From an uncultured beta proteobacterium (lineage in GTDB: Bacteria > Pseudomonadota > Gammaproteobacteria > Burkholderiales > Burkholderiaceae_C): DNA of 5,849 nucleotides. The stretch's first letter is position 1. Every line of letters begins with the position of its first letter. The stretch is from NCBI GenBank assembly GCA_903834645.1, contig CAILKA010000379.1:1-5849 (forward strand), read 5' to 3'. Shown here in pieces: positions 1 through 5,849 of this stretch. A program made the translations under genes and the position numbers. Under the pieces are notes generated by a model, which saw only the letters and a list, made by a program, of their open reading frames with translations, did no database searches and was not told the DNA's origin.

Positions 1-241
1 GCTTGACGTACTCCGCCTCGAAGGCCGCCAGGCGCGCGTCATCGGCGCCCAGGCGCGCCAGGCTTGCCAGCGCCATCGGCAGGTGGTTGGCCAGGCCGCG
101 ACCGTACTCGCAGTCAAAGCGTGCGGCCTGGGTGAGGCGGGCGAGCAAAGCGGCGTCGGGCTCCCAGCGCAGCGCGGCGGCCGGCGCAGGGGCAGGCGCT
201 GGGGTAGGGGTAGGGGTAGGGGTAGGGCCCTCTGGGCTCAT
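1..241 (-). CDS. Putative questin oxidase-like (DUF4243) protein, N-terminal part
   Basis: Only the first 80 codons are present; the gene runs off the left edge. The ATG overlaps the gshB stop as ATGA and has a strong AGGAGG. Residues 6-20 form a low-complexity linker, with four Thr-Pro followed by three Ala-Pro. The folded part starts near ALRWEPDAALLARL, followed by ARFDCEYGRGLANHLPMAL (41-58) and ASLARLGADDARLAAFEAEY. The helical region with NHLPMAL, then LGADDARL and an aromatic-rich helix, resembles the start of questin oxidase-like proteins (DUF4243/PF14027), recalled without a search. In fungi that family includes a Baeyer-Villiger-type ring-cleaving enzyme; bacterial members are mostly uncharacterised. 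No signal peptide is apparent. Because it is last in a glutathione operon, a glutathione-related or redox role is possible but is only guilt by association. Confidence 0.65.
   Translation of the reverse strand, partial: MSPEGPTPTPTPTPAPAPAPAAALRWEPDAALLARLTQAARFDCEYGRGLANHLPMALASLARLGADDARLAAFEAEYVK
201..227 (+). repeat. Hexanucleotide tandem repeat (GGGGTA)4GGG, possible G-quadruplex
   Basis: Four perfect GGGGTA units followed by GGG stand on the plus strand, with degenerate G-rich units to the left (from about 180). On the coding strand each unit reads CCT ACC, i.e. Pro-Thr. Because the unit is six bases long, gain or loss of copies keeps the frame and only changes the length of the Thr-Pro linker of the last gene. 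Five G-runs with two-base TA loops meet the usual G-quadruplex rule; the G-rich strand is the template strand for the operon. Confidence 0.85.
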
Positions 242-1185
242 TGCAGCGCCTCCTGCAGCGCATCGACGAACATGCCCGCCACATCGAATCCGCTCTGGTC
301 CATGATCTCGCGAAAGCAGGTCGGGCTCGTCACGTTGATCTCCGTCAGACAGGATCCGATCACGTCCAGCCCCACGAGCAGCAGCCCACGCGCGGCCAGC
401 AGCGGGCCCAGAGCCTCGGCGATCTCGCGCTCGCGCGGGGTAAGCGGCATCGCCACGCCGCGGCCACCGGCGGCGAGGTTGCCCCGCACCTCCCCACCTT
501 GCGGGATGCGCGCCAGTGCGAAGGGCACGGGCCGCCCGCCGATCACGAGCACGCGCTTGTCGCCCTGCGCGATCTCGGGCAGGAACTTCTGCACCATCAC
601 GGTGGAGGAGCCGCCGCGGTTGAGCGTCTCGCAGATCACGCCCAGGTTCAGGCCGTCGGCGCCCACACGGAAGATCCCCATGCCGCCCATGCCGTCCAGG
701 GGCTTCAAGATCACGTCGCGGTGCTCGGCATGGAAGGCGCGGATGTCGGCCTCGCTGCGCGTGACCAGGGTGGGCGCGATGAAGGCCGGGAACTCGAGGA
801 TGGCGAGCTTTTCCGGGTGATCGCGCAACGCCGCGGGGCGGTTGAAGACGCGCGCGCCCTCGCGCTCGGCCTGGCCGAGCAGGTGCGTGGCGTAGAAGTA
901 CTCGCTGTCGAAGGGCGGGTCCTTGCGCATCACGACTGCGTCCGTCTCGTGCAGCGCCAGCGCCTCGTGGGTGGCCACGACGCGGAACCAGTCGTCCTCC
1001 TGGCCGGTGAGCGCGATCTCGCGCACCCGTGCCGACGCCTTCCCGCCGCGCACCCAGTGCAGCTCGCGCGGTTCGCAGGCCAGCACCCGGTGGCCCCGGC
1101 GCTGCGCCTCGCGCATCATGGTGTAGGTGGAGTCCTTGTAGGTCTTGAAGGACTCGAGCGGATCGGAAACGAAAAGGATCTTCAA
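238..1185 (-). CDS. gshB: Glutathione synthetase
   Basis: Cytoplasmic ATP-grasp enzyme for the second step of glutathione synthesis: gamma-glutamylcysteine plus glycine plus ATP to glutathione. The 315 residues are the normal length for bacterial GshB, and E. coli motifs are kept nearly unchanged. These are MKILFVSDPL at 1-10, VMRKDPPFDSEYFYAT at 85-100, VILKPLDGMGGMGIFRV at 158-174 (ATP-binding glycine-rich loop), GDKRVLV at 208-214, PFALARIPQGGE.RGNLAAGGRG at 221-243 and VGLDVIG with LTEINVTSPTCFREI at 271-294. Glu282 and Asn284 match the magnesium-binding residues of E. coli GshB. The start is TTG at 1185. A longer open frame to an ATG at 1389 would overlap kup by almost 200 bases with residues foreign to GshB, so it is rejected. 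The stop TGA overlaps the ATG of the next gene (ATGA). Confidence 0.97.
   Translation of the reverse strand: MKILFVSDPLESFKTYKDSTYTMMREAQRRGHRVLACEPRELHWVRGGKASARVREIALTGQEDDWFRVVATHEALALHETDAVVMRKDPPFDSEYFYATHLLGQAEREGARVFNRPAALRDHPEKLAILEFPAFIAPTLVTRSEADIRAFHAEHRDVILKPLDGMGGMGIFRVGADGLNLGVICETLNRGGSSTVMVQKFLPEIAQGDKRVLVIGGRPVPFALARIPQGGEVRGNLAAGGRGVAMPLTPREREIAEALGPLLAARGLLLVGLDVIGSCLTEINVTSPTCFREIMDQSGFDVAGMFVDALQEALQ
249..254 (-). promoter_or_regulatory. Strong ribosome binding site inside the gshB end
   Basis: AGGAGG (254-249, minus strand) lies seven bases before the ATG at 241-239. It is the best Shine-Dalgarno in the window. With the ATGA overlap it marks a real, translated downstream gene. 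Confidence 0.8.
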
Positions 1186-1190
1186 GGGGA

Positions 1191-1194
1191 CCTC
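1191..1194 (-). promoter_or_regulatory. Ribosome binding site of gshB
   Basis: GAGG (1194-1191, minus strand) partly overlaps the kup stop TGA (1195-1193) and lies five bases before the TTG at 1185. No ATG or GTG near the kup end is in frame, and this TTG gives the N-terminus usual for GshB (MKILFVSDP), so the site decides the start. Overlap of the stop codon and the binding site implies translational coupling. Confidence 0.75.
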
Positions 1195-3073
1195 AGATCT
1201 CGACCTTGGAGCCCAGCTCCACGATGCGGTTGGTCGGCAGGTACAGGAAATCGGCCGCTCCTGCGGCGTTGCGGTGCATGCTGGCGAAGAGTTTCTCGCG
1301 CCACAGCGCCATGCCGCGGGCGAAGGTCGGAATGACCGAGTCGCGGCTGAGGAAGTAGCTCGTGTCCATCTCGTCGAGCACGATGCCATGCGGCGCGAGC
1401 AGCCTCAGCGCCTCGGGCACGTCCGGATCGTTCTTGAAGCCGAAGTGCAGCGTGAGCTGCCAGCAGTCATGCCCGAGCGGCTCGACCTCGATGCGCCGAT
1501 TGAAGCCGATCCACGGCACCTCGTGGTGCTGCACCGTGACGAAAAGATTGCGCTCGTGCAGCACCTTGTTGTGCTTGAGGTTGTGCAGCAGCGCAAAGGG
1601 CGTGGAGCCCCGCTCGGCGTTGAGGAACACGGCCGTGCCCGGCACGCGCAGGGGCGGATGGACGAACACGGCCTCGAGGAACGAGGGCAGGTCGATCGCA
1701 TCCTCGCGCAGCCGCTCGCCCAGCAGCGCGCGGCCACGCTGCCAGGTCGTCATGAGCGTGTACATCAGCGCGCCGATGACCAGCGGGAACCAGCCGCCTT
1801 CGAGCACCTTGACGGCGTTGGCGGCCAGGAAGACGAGATCGATGACGAAGAAGACGCCGGTGGCCGCCACGCACAGCGACAGCGGCAGCCGCCAGCCGAA
1901 GCGGATCACGAAGAAGGTCATGACGGTCGTGATCGTCATGTCGATGGTCACGGCAATGCCGTAGGCCGAGGCCAGCGCGCCGCTGGAGCGAAAGGCCACC
2001 ACCGCCACCACGATGAAGGCGAACAGCCCCCAGTTGACGGCCGGGATGTAGATCTGGCCGGTCTCGCGGATGGAGGTGTGGGCGATGCGCAGGCGCGGCA
2101 GGTAGCCGAGCTGGATCACCTGCTTGGTCACGGAGAAGGCCGCCGTGATCAGCGCCTGCGAGGCGATCACGGCCGCCAGCGTGGCCAGCGCGATCATCGG
2201 ATACAGGGCCCACGCGGGCACCATCTCGTAGAAGGGGTTGCGCACGGCCTGCGGATCGGCCAGCAGCAGCGCCCCCTGGCCAAAGTAGTTGAGCACCAGC
2301 GCGGGCATCACGACCACGAACCAGGCCAGCCGGATGGGACGCTTGCCGAAATGCCCGAGGTCCGCATAGAGCGCCTCGGCACCGGTGACGCACAGCACCA
2401 CCGCACCCAGCGCGATGAAGGCCACGCCCGGCTCGGCGAGCATGAAGGCCAGCGCGTGGTGCGGCGACAGCGCGGCCAGCACCGCCGGGCCGCGCAGCAC
2501 GTGCCACGCGCCGAGCCCGGCCAGCACCGCGAACCACACCAGCATCACCGGCCCGAAGAAGCGCCCGACGGCGGCCGTGCCGAAGCGCTGCGCGGCAAAG
2601 AGCGCCCCGAGCACCACGAGCGACACCGGCACCACCCAGGCGTGCAGCGCCGGGGCTGCCACCTCCAGGCCCTCGACGGCCGACAGCACCGACACGGCGG
2701 GCGTGATCACGCCGTCGCCGAAGAAGATCGCCGTGCCGAAGATGCCCACCAGCAGCAACCGGCCGCGCAACTGCGGGCGGTCACGCACGGCCTGGGAGGC
2801 CAGCGCGAGCATCGCCACGAGCCCGCCCTCGCCGTGGTTGTCGGCACGCAGGATGAGCGTCACGTACTTGAGCGAGACGACGACCGTGAGCGTCCAGAAG
2901 ACGAGCGAGAGGATGCCCAGCACGTGCTCGGGCGTGAGCGGCACGCGCCCTTCGGCAAAGACCTCCTTGAGCGCGTACAGCGGGCTCGTGCCGATGTCGC
3001 CGTAGACGACGCCGATCGCGGCCACCGCCAGGCCCAGCGGCCGGGCGCCGTGGGCAGGTGCCCTACTCGTCAA
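1193..3073 (-). CDS. kup: Low-affinity K+ uptake transporter Kup
   Basis: Inner-membrane K+ importer of the KUP/HAK/KT family, thought to work as a K+/H+ symporter. Its 626 residues are close to E. coli Kup. The N-terminal signature GVVYGDIGTSPLYAL is at 21-35. Further conserved stretches are RADNHGEGG at 76-84, FFGDGVITPAVSVLSAVEGL at 117-136, GAEALYADLGHFGK at 231-244, NYFGQGALLL at 262-271 and VNWGLF at 346-351. About twelve hydrophobic helices occupy residues 15-445. A soluble C-terminal domain follows, with VPGTAVFLN at 477-485, LHNLKHNKVLHERN at 496-509 and a typical IVELGSKVEI end. Asp26, Asp120 and Glu233 align with E. coli Asp23, Glu116 and Glu229. The TTG start is the only reasonable upstream initiator; a GTG at the seventeenth codon would cut into the first helix. 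It overlaps gshA by 11 bases and ends 7 bases before gshB, so it is probably co-transcribed with the glutathione genes. Confidence 0.96.
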   Translation of the reverse strand: MTSRAPAHGARPLGLAVAAIGVVYGDIGTSPLYALKEVFAEGRVPLTPEHVLGILSLVFWTLTVVVSLKYVTLILRADNHGEGGLVAMLALASQAVRDRPQLRGRLLLVGIFGTAIFFGDGVITPAVSVLSAVEGLEVAAPALHAWVVPVSLVVLGALFAAQRFGTAAVGRFFGPVMLVWFAVLAGLGAWHVLRGPAVLAALSPHHALAFMLAEPGVAFIALGAVVLCVTGAEALYADLGHFGKRPIRLAWFVVVMPALVLNYFGQGALLLADPQAVRNPFYEMVPAWALYPMIALATLAAVIASQALITAAFSVTKQVIQLGYLPRLRIAHTSIRETGQIYIPAVNWGLFAFIVVAVVAFRSSGALASAYGIAVTIDMTITTVMTFFVIRFGWRLPLSLCVAATGVFFVIDLVFLAANAVKVLEGGWFPLVIGALMYTLMTTWQRGRALLGERLREDAIDLPSFLEAVFVHPPLRVPGTAVFLNAERGSTPFALLHNLKHNKVLHERNLFVTVQHHEVPWIGFNRRIEVEPLGHDCWQLTLHFGFKNDPDVPEALRLLAPHGIVLDEMDTSYFLSRDSVIPTFARGMALWREKLFASMHRNAAGAADFLYLPTNRIVELGSKVEI

Positions 3074-4361
3074 CCTCGGCCTCGGGATCGGTGGCCTCGA
3101 GCTCGTAGCTCGCTGCCAGCATCGCCAGGCGAGCGATCACGCCGTACATGTAGAAGCGGTTGGGCGCGCTCGCCCCGGGCTTGACGCCCGGACGCGGCAG
3201 GTGGTTGCTTTCGGCAAAGGCCAGCGGCACGTACATCGAGCCCGGCGCATTGAGGCTGTCGTAGATGCCCACGCCGGCGTGCACGCGGTAGAACCCCCCC
3301 ACCACGTAACGATCGATCGTGTAGACCACTGGCTCGGCCACGGCGCCGTTGATGCGCTCGTAGGTGGGCACGCCCTCCTGCACGATGATCTCGTGCGCCC
3401 TCGGGGGCGGGCGGCCGGCAGCCACGGCTTCGTCGCGCAGCCGGCGCAGCGCCTCGTCCAGGTCGCGCGGGTCGCGCAGCGAGATCCAGCCAATCGCGTG
3501 GCTGCCGTCACCCGCCTTCACGAGCACGAAGGGCTTCTCGCCGATGCCGTACTCCTTGTACTTGCGCCGCACCTTGCCCAGGATCGCCTCCACGTGGGCG
3601 CGCAGCGGCTCGATGCCGTCGTCGCCCGAGAGATCCAGCGGCCCGGCGTTGGCGAACATCGGGTGGATCAGCCACGGATCCATCCCGAGCAGCTTGGCAA
3701 AGCGCTTGGCCACCTCCTCGTAGCTCTGGAAGTGCCGGCTCTTGCGGCGCACCGTCCAGCCTGCGTGCAGCGGGGGCAGCAGGTACTGCTCGTGCAGGCT
3801 GTGCAGCTTGTCGGGAATGCCCTCGTGCAGCCCGGTGTTGAGCAAGACCGTGCAGGGGTCGAAGTCTTTCAGGCCGATGCGCCCGCGCTGGCGCAGCACG
3901 GGCTCGAAGACGAGCTCGTCGCCATCGGGCAGGGCGAGCCGGGTGGGCGCCTTGAGCGCAGGGTCGAGCGAGCCCAGGCGCACGTTCAGGCCCGCCTGGT
4001 GGAAGACCTGCACGAGGGTGCGCACCCCGAAGAGATAGAAGGGGTTCAGGTCGTGCCGGTCGGGGATCAGCAGGAGGTTGCGCGCCTCGGGGCAGATCTT
4101 CTCGATGGCGGCCATCGCCGCCTGCACCGCCAGCGGCAGCATCTCGGGCGTGAGGTTGGCAAAGCCCGCGGGGAACAGGCTCGAGGCCACCGGGGCCAGC
4201 TTGTAGCCGGCGTTGCGTACGTCCACCGAACAGTAGAAGGCCGGCGTGTGCTCCATCCACTCGAGCCGGAACCAGCGCTCGATGGCCGGCATCGACTCCA
4301 GGATGCGTTGCTCGAGTTCGTTGATCGGCCCGCTCAGGGCGGTGACGAGGTGAGGGACCAT
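3063..4361 (-). CDS. gshA: Glutamate-cysteine ligase (proteobacterial GshA family)
   Basis: Cytoplasmic enzyme for the first, ATP-dependent step of glutathione synthesis: glutamate plus cysteine to gamma-glutamylcysteine. The 432 residues match, from recall, the GshA family first described in Acidithiobacillus ferrooxidans (TIGR02049/PF08886), which is unrelated in sequence to E. coli-type GshA. Typical stretches are MVPHLVTALSGP at 1-12, AIERWFRLEW at 26-35, LIPDRHDLNPFY at 98-109, FVLVKAGDGSHAIGW at 278-292 and the segment at 324-360 (IIVQEGVPTYERING followed by YTIDRYVVGGFYRV). The last two resemble nucleotide-binding strands of an ATP-grasp-like fold, with Lys282, Gln328-Glu329 and Arg351 as possible contacts; this is inference. 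The ATG at 4361 gives the start usual for the family but lacks a clear Shine-Dalgarno. The C-terminus is acidic (DPEAEVDE). It is the first gene of the operon, and its last 11 bases overlap kup. Confidence 0.95.
   Translation of the reverse strand: MVPHLVTALSGPINELEQRILESMPAIERWFRLEWMEHTPAFYCSVDVRNAGYKLAPVASSLFPAGFANLTPEMLPLAVQAAMAAIEKICPEARNLLLIPDRHDLNPFYLFGVRTLVQVFHQAGLNVRLGSLDPALKAPTRLALPDGDELVFEPVLRQRGRIGLKDFDPCTVLLNTGLHEGIPDKLHSLHEQYLLPPLHAGWTVRRKSRHFQSYEEVAKRFAKLLGMDPWLIHPMFANAGPLDLSGDDGIEPLRAHVEAILGKVRRKYKEYGIGEKPFVLVKAGDGSHAIGWISLRDPRDLDEALRRLRDEAVAAGRPPPRAHEIIVQEGVPTYERINGAVAEPVVYTIDRYVVGGFYRVHAGVGIYDSLNAPGSMYVPLAFAESNHLPRPGVKPGASAPNRFYMYGVIARLAMLAASYELEATDPEAEVDE
3080..3083 (-). promoter_or_regulatory. 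Ribosome binding site of kup
   Basis: GAGG on the minus strand (3083-3080), inside the last codons of gshA, lies six bases before the TTG at 3073. No ATG or GTG is in frame between the upstream stop and this TTG, so the site supports TTG as the start of kup. Ribosomes finishing gshA could reinitiate here. Confidence 0.55.
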
Positions 4362-4395
4362 GGGTGCATTCTAGAGAGTGCGCCGGACGTGAAAC
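4362..4395 (-). promoter_or_regulatory. Candidate gshA promoter (possible leaderless start)
   Basis: On the minus strand the hexamer TAGAAT (4373-4368) matches five of six bases of the sigma-70 -10 consensus. It is followed by exactly six bases (gcaccc) before the A of the gshA ATG at 4361, so the predicted transcription start is the A itself. No Shine-Dalgarno-like sequence is present in the bases before the ATG, which fits a leaderless message. The -35 region is poor: ggtttc stands at a 17-base spacing and resembles TTGACA only weakly. The position between the amtB terminator and the first gene of the operon is right for a promoter. Confidence 0.4.
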
Positions 4396-4410
4396 CGGGC
4401 GTCCCCCACG

Positions 4411-4438
4411 AAAAAGGGCCGCCTTGCGGCAGCCCCTT
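4411..4438 (-). terminator. Intrinsic terminator of amtB
   Basis: Read on the minus strand, gggctgcc (4435-4428) pairs with ggcggccc (4423-4416) around a GCAA tetraloop. Three outer pairs (4436-4438 with 4415-4413) extend the stem to about 11 base pairs, and the RNA then ends in five U (4415-4411), of which the first three can join the stem. Two of the pairs are G-U, possible only in minus-strand RNA; the plus-strand RNA would have A-C mismatches there. It lies about 75 bases after the amtB stop and 50 bases before gshA, so it should separate the two units. Confidence 0.85.
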
Positions 4439-4448
4439 GAATCTGCGG

Positions 4449-4467
4449 GCCGCGCGCGGGGCGCGGC
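4449..4467 (-). other. G+C-only inverted repeat in amtB 3' region
   Basis: A seven-base-pair inverted repeat of G and C only (4449-4455 with 4461-4467, five-base loop) lies between the 10-base-pair hairpin and the intrinsic terminator. In DNA this rich in G and C, short self-complementary runs arise easily, so its meaning is uncertain. It matters mainly as the middle one of three consecutive stem-loops. Confidence 0.35.
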
Positions 4468-4474
4468 TCGCGGA

Positions 4475-4500
4475 GCCGGCAGCCCGCGGAGGCTGCCGGC
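4475..4500 (-). other. Perfect inverted repeat just after amtB
   Basis: A perfect 10-base-pair inverted repeat, gccggcagcc (4475-4484) and ggctgccggc (4491-4500), with a six-base loop, starts 10 bases after the amtB stop. There is no T-run on either side, so it is not a classical terminator by itself. It could protect the amtB 3' end or assist the downstream terminator; that role is inferred. Confidence 0.6.
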
Positions 4501-4510
4501 CTGGCGCGGC

Positions 4511-5849
4511 TTACTTGTTGTAGGCCGTCTCGCCGTGCGAGGAGATATCCAGGCCCTCGCGCTCCTCTTCCTCGGTCACGCGCAGGCCGATCACCATGTC
4601 GACGATCTTGAAGGCCACGAGTGCCACGATGCCGGAGATGATGACCGTGTAGATCACGCCCTGGGCCTGCACCCAGACCTGCGCACCGATGCTCGTCCAG
4701 CCGCCACAGGTGTTGGCCACGTAGTCGCAGGTGCCGGTGCCGCCGAGCTTGGGGCTGGCAAACACGCCCGTCAGCAGCGCGCCCAGGATGCCGCCCACGC
4801 CGTGCACGCCGAAGACGTCCAGCGAGTCGTCCGCGCCCAGCAGCTTCTTCAGGCCCGTGACGCCCCACAGGCACACCACGCCGGACAGCAGACCGATGAC
4901 GAGCGCACCGCCCACGCCGACGAAGCCGCAGGCCGGGGTGATCGCCACCAGGCCCGCCACTGCGCCCGAGGCCGCGCCCAGCATCGATGCCTTGCCCTTG
5001 GTCAGCGCCTCGGCAGCGGCCCAGCTCAGCGTCGCCGCAGCGGTGGCCACGATCGTGTTGATGAAGGCCAGCGCCGCCACGCCGTTGGCTTCCAGGTTGG
5101 AGCCGGCGTTGAAGCCGAACCAGCCCACCCACAGCAGCGAGGCACCCACCATCGTCAGCGTCAGGCTGTGCGGAGCCATCGCCTCGCGGCCGTAGCCCAC
5201 GCGCTTGCCCAGCATGTAGGCGCCCACCAGGCCCGCCACCGCGGCGTTGATGTGCACCACCGTGCCACCGGCGAAGTCCAGCGCACCCTTGGCCCACATG
5301 AAGCCGGCGTTGGCCGTGACCGCCTCGAGCGCCTTGGCGTCGGTGATCGCATCCGGGCCGTCCCAGTACCACACCATGTGCGCGATGGGCAGGTAGCTGA
5401 AGGTGAACCACAGCACCGCGAACAGCAGCACGGCCGAGAACTTGATGCGCTCGGCAAAGGCCCCGACGATCAGCGCCGTGGTGATCGCGGCGAAGGTGCC
5501 CTGGAAGGCCACGAACGTGAGCTCCGGGATGTACACGCCCTTGCTGAAGGTGGCCGCCACCGATTCGGGTGTGACGCCCTTGAGGAAGAGCTTGTCGAGC
5601 GTGCCGAAGAACGGGTTGCCTGCGGTGAAGGCCATCGAGTAGCCGTACACGACCCACAGCACCGAGATCAGCGCAAAGATCATGAACACCTGCATCAGCA
5701 CCGACAGCATGTTCTTGCTGCGCACGAGGCCGCCATAGAACAGGGCCAGGCCCGGGATCGTCATCAGGATGACGAGCACGGTGGCCACCATCATGAAGGC
5801 GGTGTCGCCCTTGTTGGGCACGGGGGTGGAAGCGGCTGGCGCAGGCGCC
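4511..5849 (-). CDS. amtB: Ammonium channel AmtB (5'-truncated by window edge)
   Basis: Inner-membrane ammonium/ammonia channel of the Amt/Mep/Rh family. A GTG at 5821 is in frame, but the frame stays open to the window edge with an Ala/Pro-rich stretch (APAPAASTPVPNKGD). Many proteobacterial AmtB proteins have such a segment after a cleaved signal peptide, so the true start probably lies beyond 5849. Numbering from that GTG, the family signature DFAGGTVVH is at 182-190. The pore histidines are His190 and His340, 150 residues apart as in E. coli (His168/His318). Phe110, Trp151, Phe237 and Ser241 match the E. coli gate and recruitment residues. The loop after Trp151 is about 19 residues longer than in E. 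coli, and a later loop holds Cys365 and Cys372. The tail EEEEREGLDISSHGETAYN resembles the cytoplasmic tail that takes part in GlnK control in E. coli. GlnK would be expected upstream but is not visible. The gene ends at TAA (4513-4511). Confidence 0.97.
   Translation of the reverse strand, partial: APAPAASTPVPNKGDTAFMMVATVLVILMTIPGLALFYGGLVRSKNMLSVLMQVFMIFALISVLWVVYGYSMAFTAGNPFFGTLDKLFLKGVTPESVAATFSKGVYIPELTFVAFQGTFAAITTALIVGAFAERIKFSAVLLFAVLWFTFSYLPIAHMVWYWDGPDAITDAKALEAVTANAGFMWAKGALDFAGGTVVHINAAVAGLVGAYMLGKRVGYGREAMAPHSLTLTMVGASLLWVGWFGFNAGSNLEANGVAALAFINTIVATAAATLSWAAAEALTKGKASMLGAASGAVAGLVAITPACGFVGVGGALVIGLLSGVVCLWGVTGLKKLLGADDSLDVFGVHGVGGILGALLTGVFASPKLGGTGTCDYVANTCGGWTSIGAQVWVQAQGVIYTVIISGIVALVAFKIVDMVIGLRVTEEEEREGLDISSHGETAYNK

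Noticed and set aside
3..305. A plus-strand 100-codon frame containing a Gly-Ala/Gly-Val repeat
   Set aside because: It is the antisense reading of the Thr-Pro/Ala-Pro coding repeat. The minus-strand gene has a strong ribosome binding site and the ATGA overlap; this frame has no such support.
241..1335. A 364-codon open frame on the plus strand opposite gshB
   Set aside because: Antisense to gshB, with His/Arg/Ala-rich composition and no recognisable motif.
1186..1389. N-terminal extension of gshB to an ATG at 1389
   Set aside because: The extra residues lie wholly on the kup C-terminal coding region and are not GshB-like; TTG at 1185 with GAGG gives the family N-terminus.
1919..1940. Inverted repeat catgacg/cgtcatg with an eight-base loop inside kup
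   Set aside because: It encodes the repetitive Met-Thr-Ile-Thr-Thr-Val-Met-Thr segment of a membrane helix, so codon content explains the symmetry; there is no T-run.
1145..3184. A 679-codon open frame on the plus strand opposite kup
   Set aside because: It is the mirror of a clear kup gene. Its product is full of His, Arg, Gln, Glu and Gly with no domain or membrane character, as expected from antisense frames in high-G+C DNA.
3201..4523. A 440-codon open frame on the plus strand opposite gshA
   Set aside because: Same antisense effect: low-complexity composition and complete overlap with a well-supported gshA.
4371..5657. A 428-codon minus-strand frame overlapping amtB
   Set aside because: It is a shifted reading of amtB, rich in Arg and Gly without membrane segments, while the other frame gives a textbook AmtB.

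Overview
The window is about two-thirds G+C. All protein genes read leftward (minus strand) with almost no intergenic space. High G+C, an AmtB of proteobacterial type and a glutamate-cysteine ligase of the form first described in Acidithiobacillus and common in Betaproteobacteria suggest a betaproteobacterium, most likely in Burkholderiales. This assignment is inferred from protein character only. No tRNA, rRNA, CRISPR array, insertion sequence or phage gene was seen.

Layout in transcription order, right to left. (1) 5849-4511: an ammonium channel AmtB whose N-terminus lies outside the window. (2) 4510-4362: a 149-base spacer with three stem-loops in a row. The last is a convincing intrinsic terminator on the minus strand, followed by a possible promoter that would start transcription at the ATG of the next gene. 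(3) 4361-3063: gshA, glutamate-cysteine ligase. (4) 3073-1193: kup, a K+ uptake transporter, overlapping gshA by 11 bases and starting with TTG. (5) 1185-238: gshB, glutathione synthetase, starting with TTG 7 bases after kup. (6) 241-1: the first 80 codons of a fourth gene, overlapping gshB by ATGA. It resembles the questin oxidase-like (DUF4243) family and carries a Thr-Pro/Ala-Pro N-terminal tract encoded by a hexanucleotide repeat.

Genes 3 to 6 look like one translationally coupled operon. It joins both steps of glutathione synthesis, with a K+ importer between them and a putative oxidoreductase at the end. AmtB is probably a separate unit, isolated by the terminator, and its C-terminal tail keeps the motif by which E. 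coli AmtB is controlled by the PII protein GlnK.

Nothing here is clearly a new system. The points most worth following are the insertion of kup between gshA and gshB, the fourth gene, its G-rich repeat, and the possible leaderless start of gshA.
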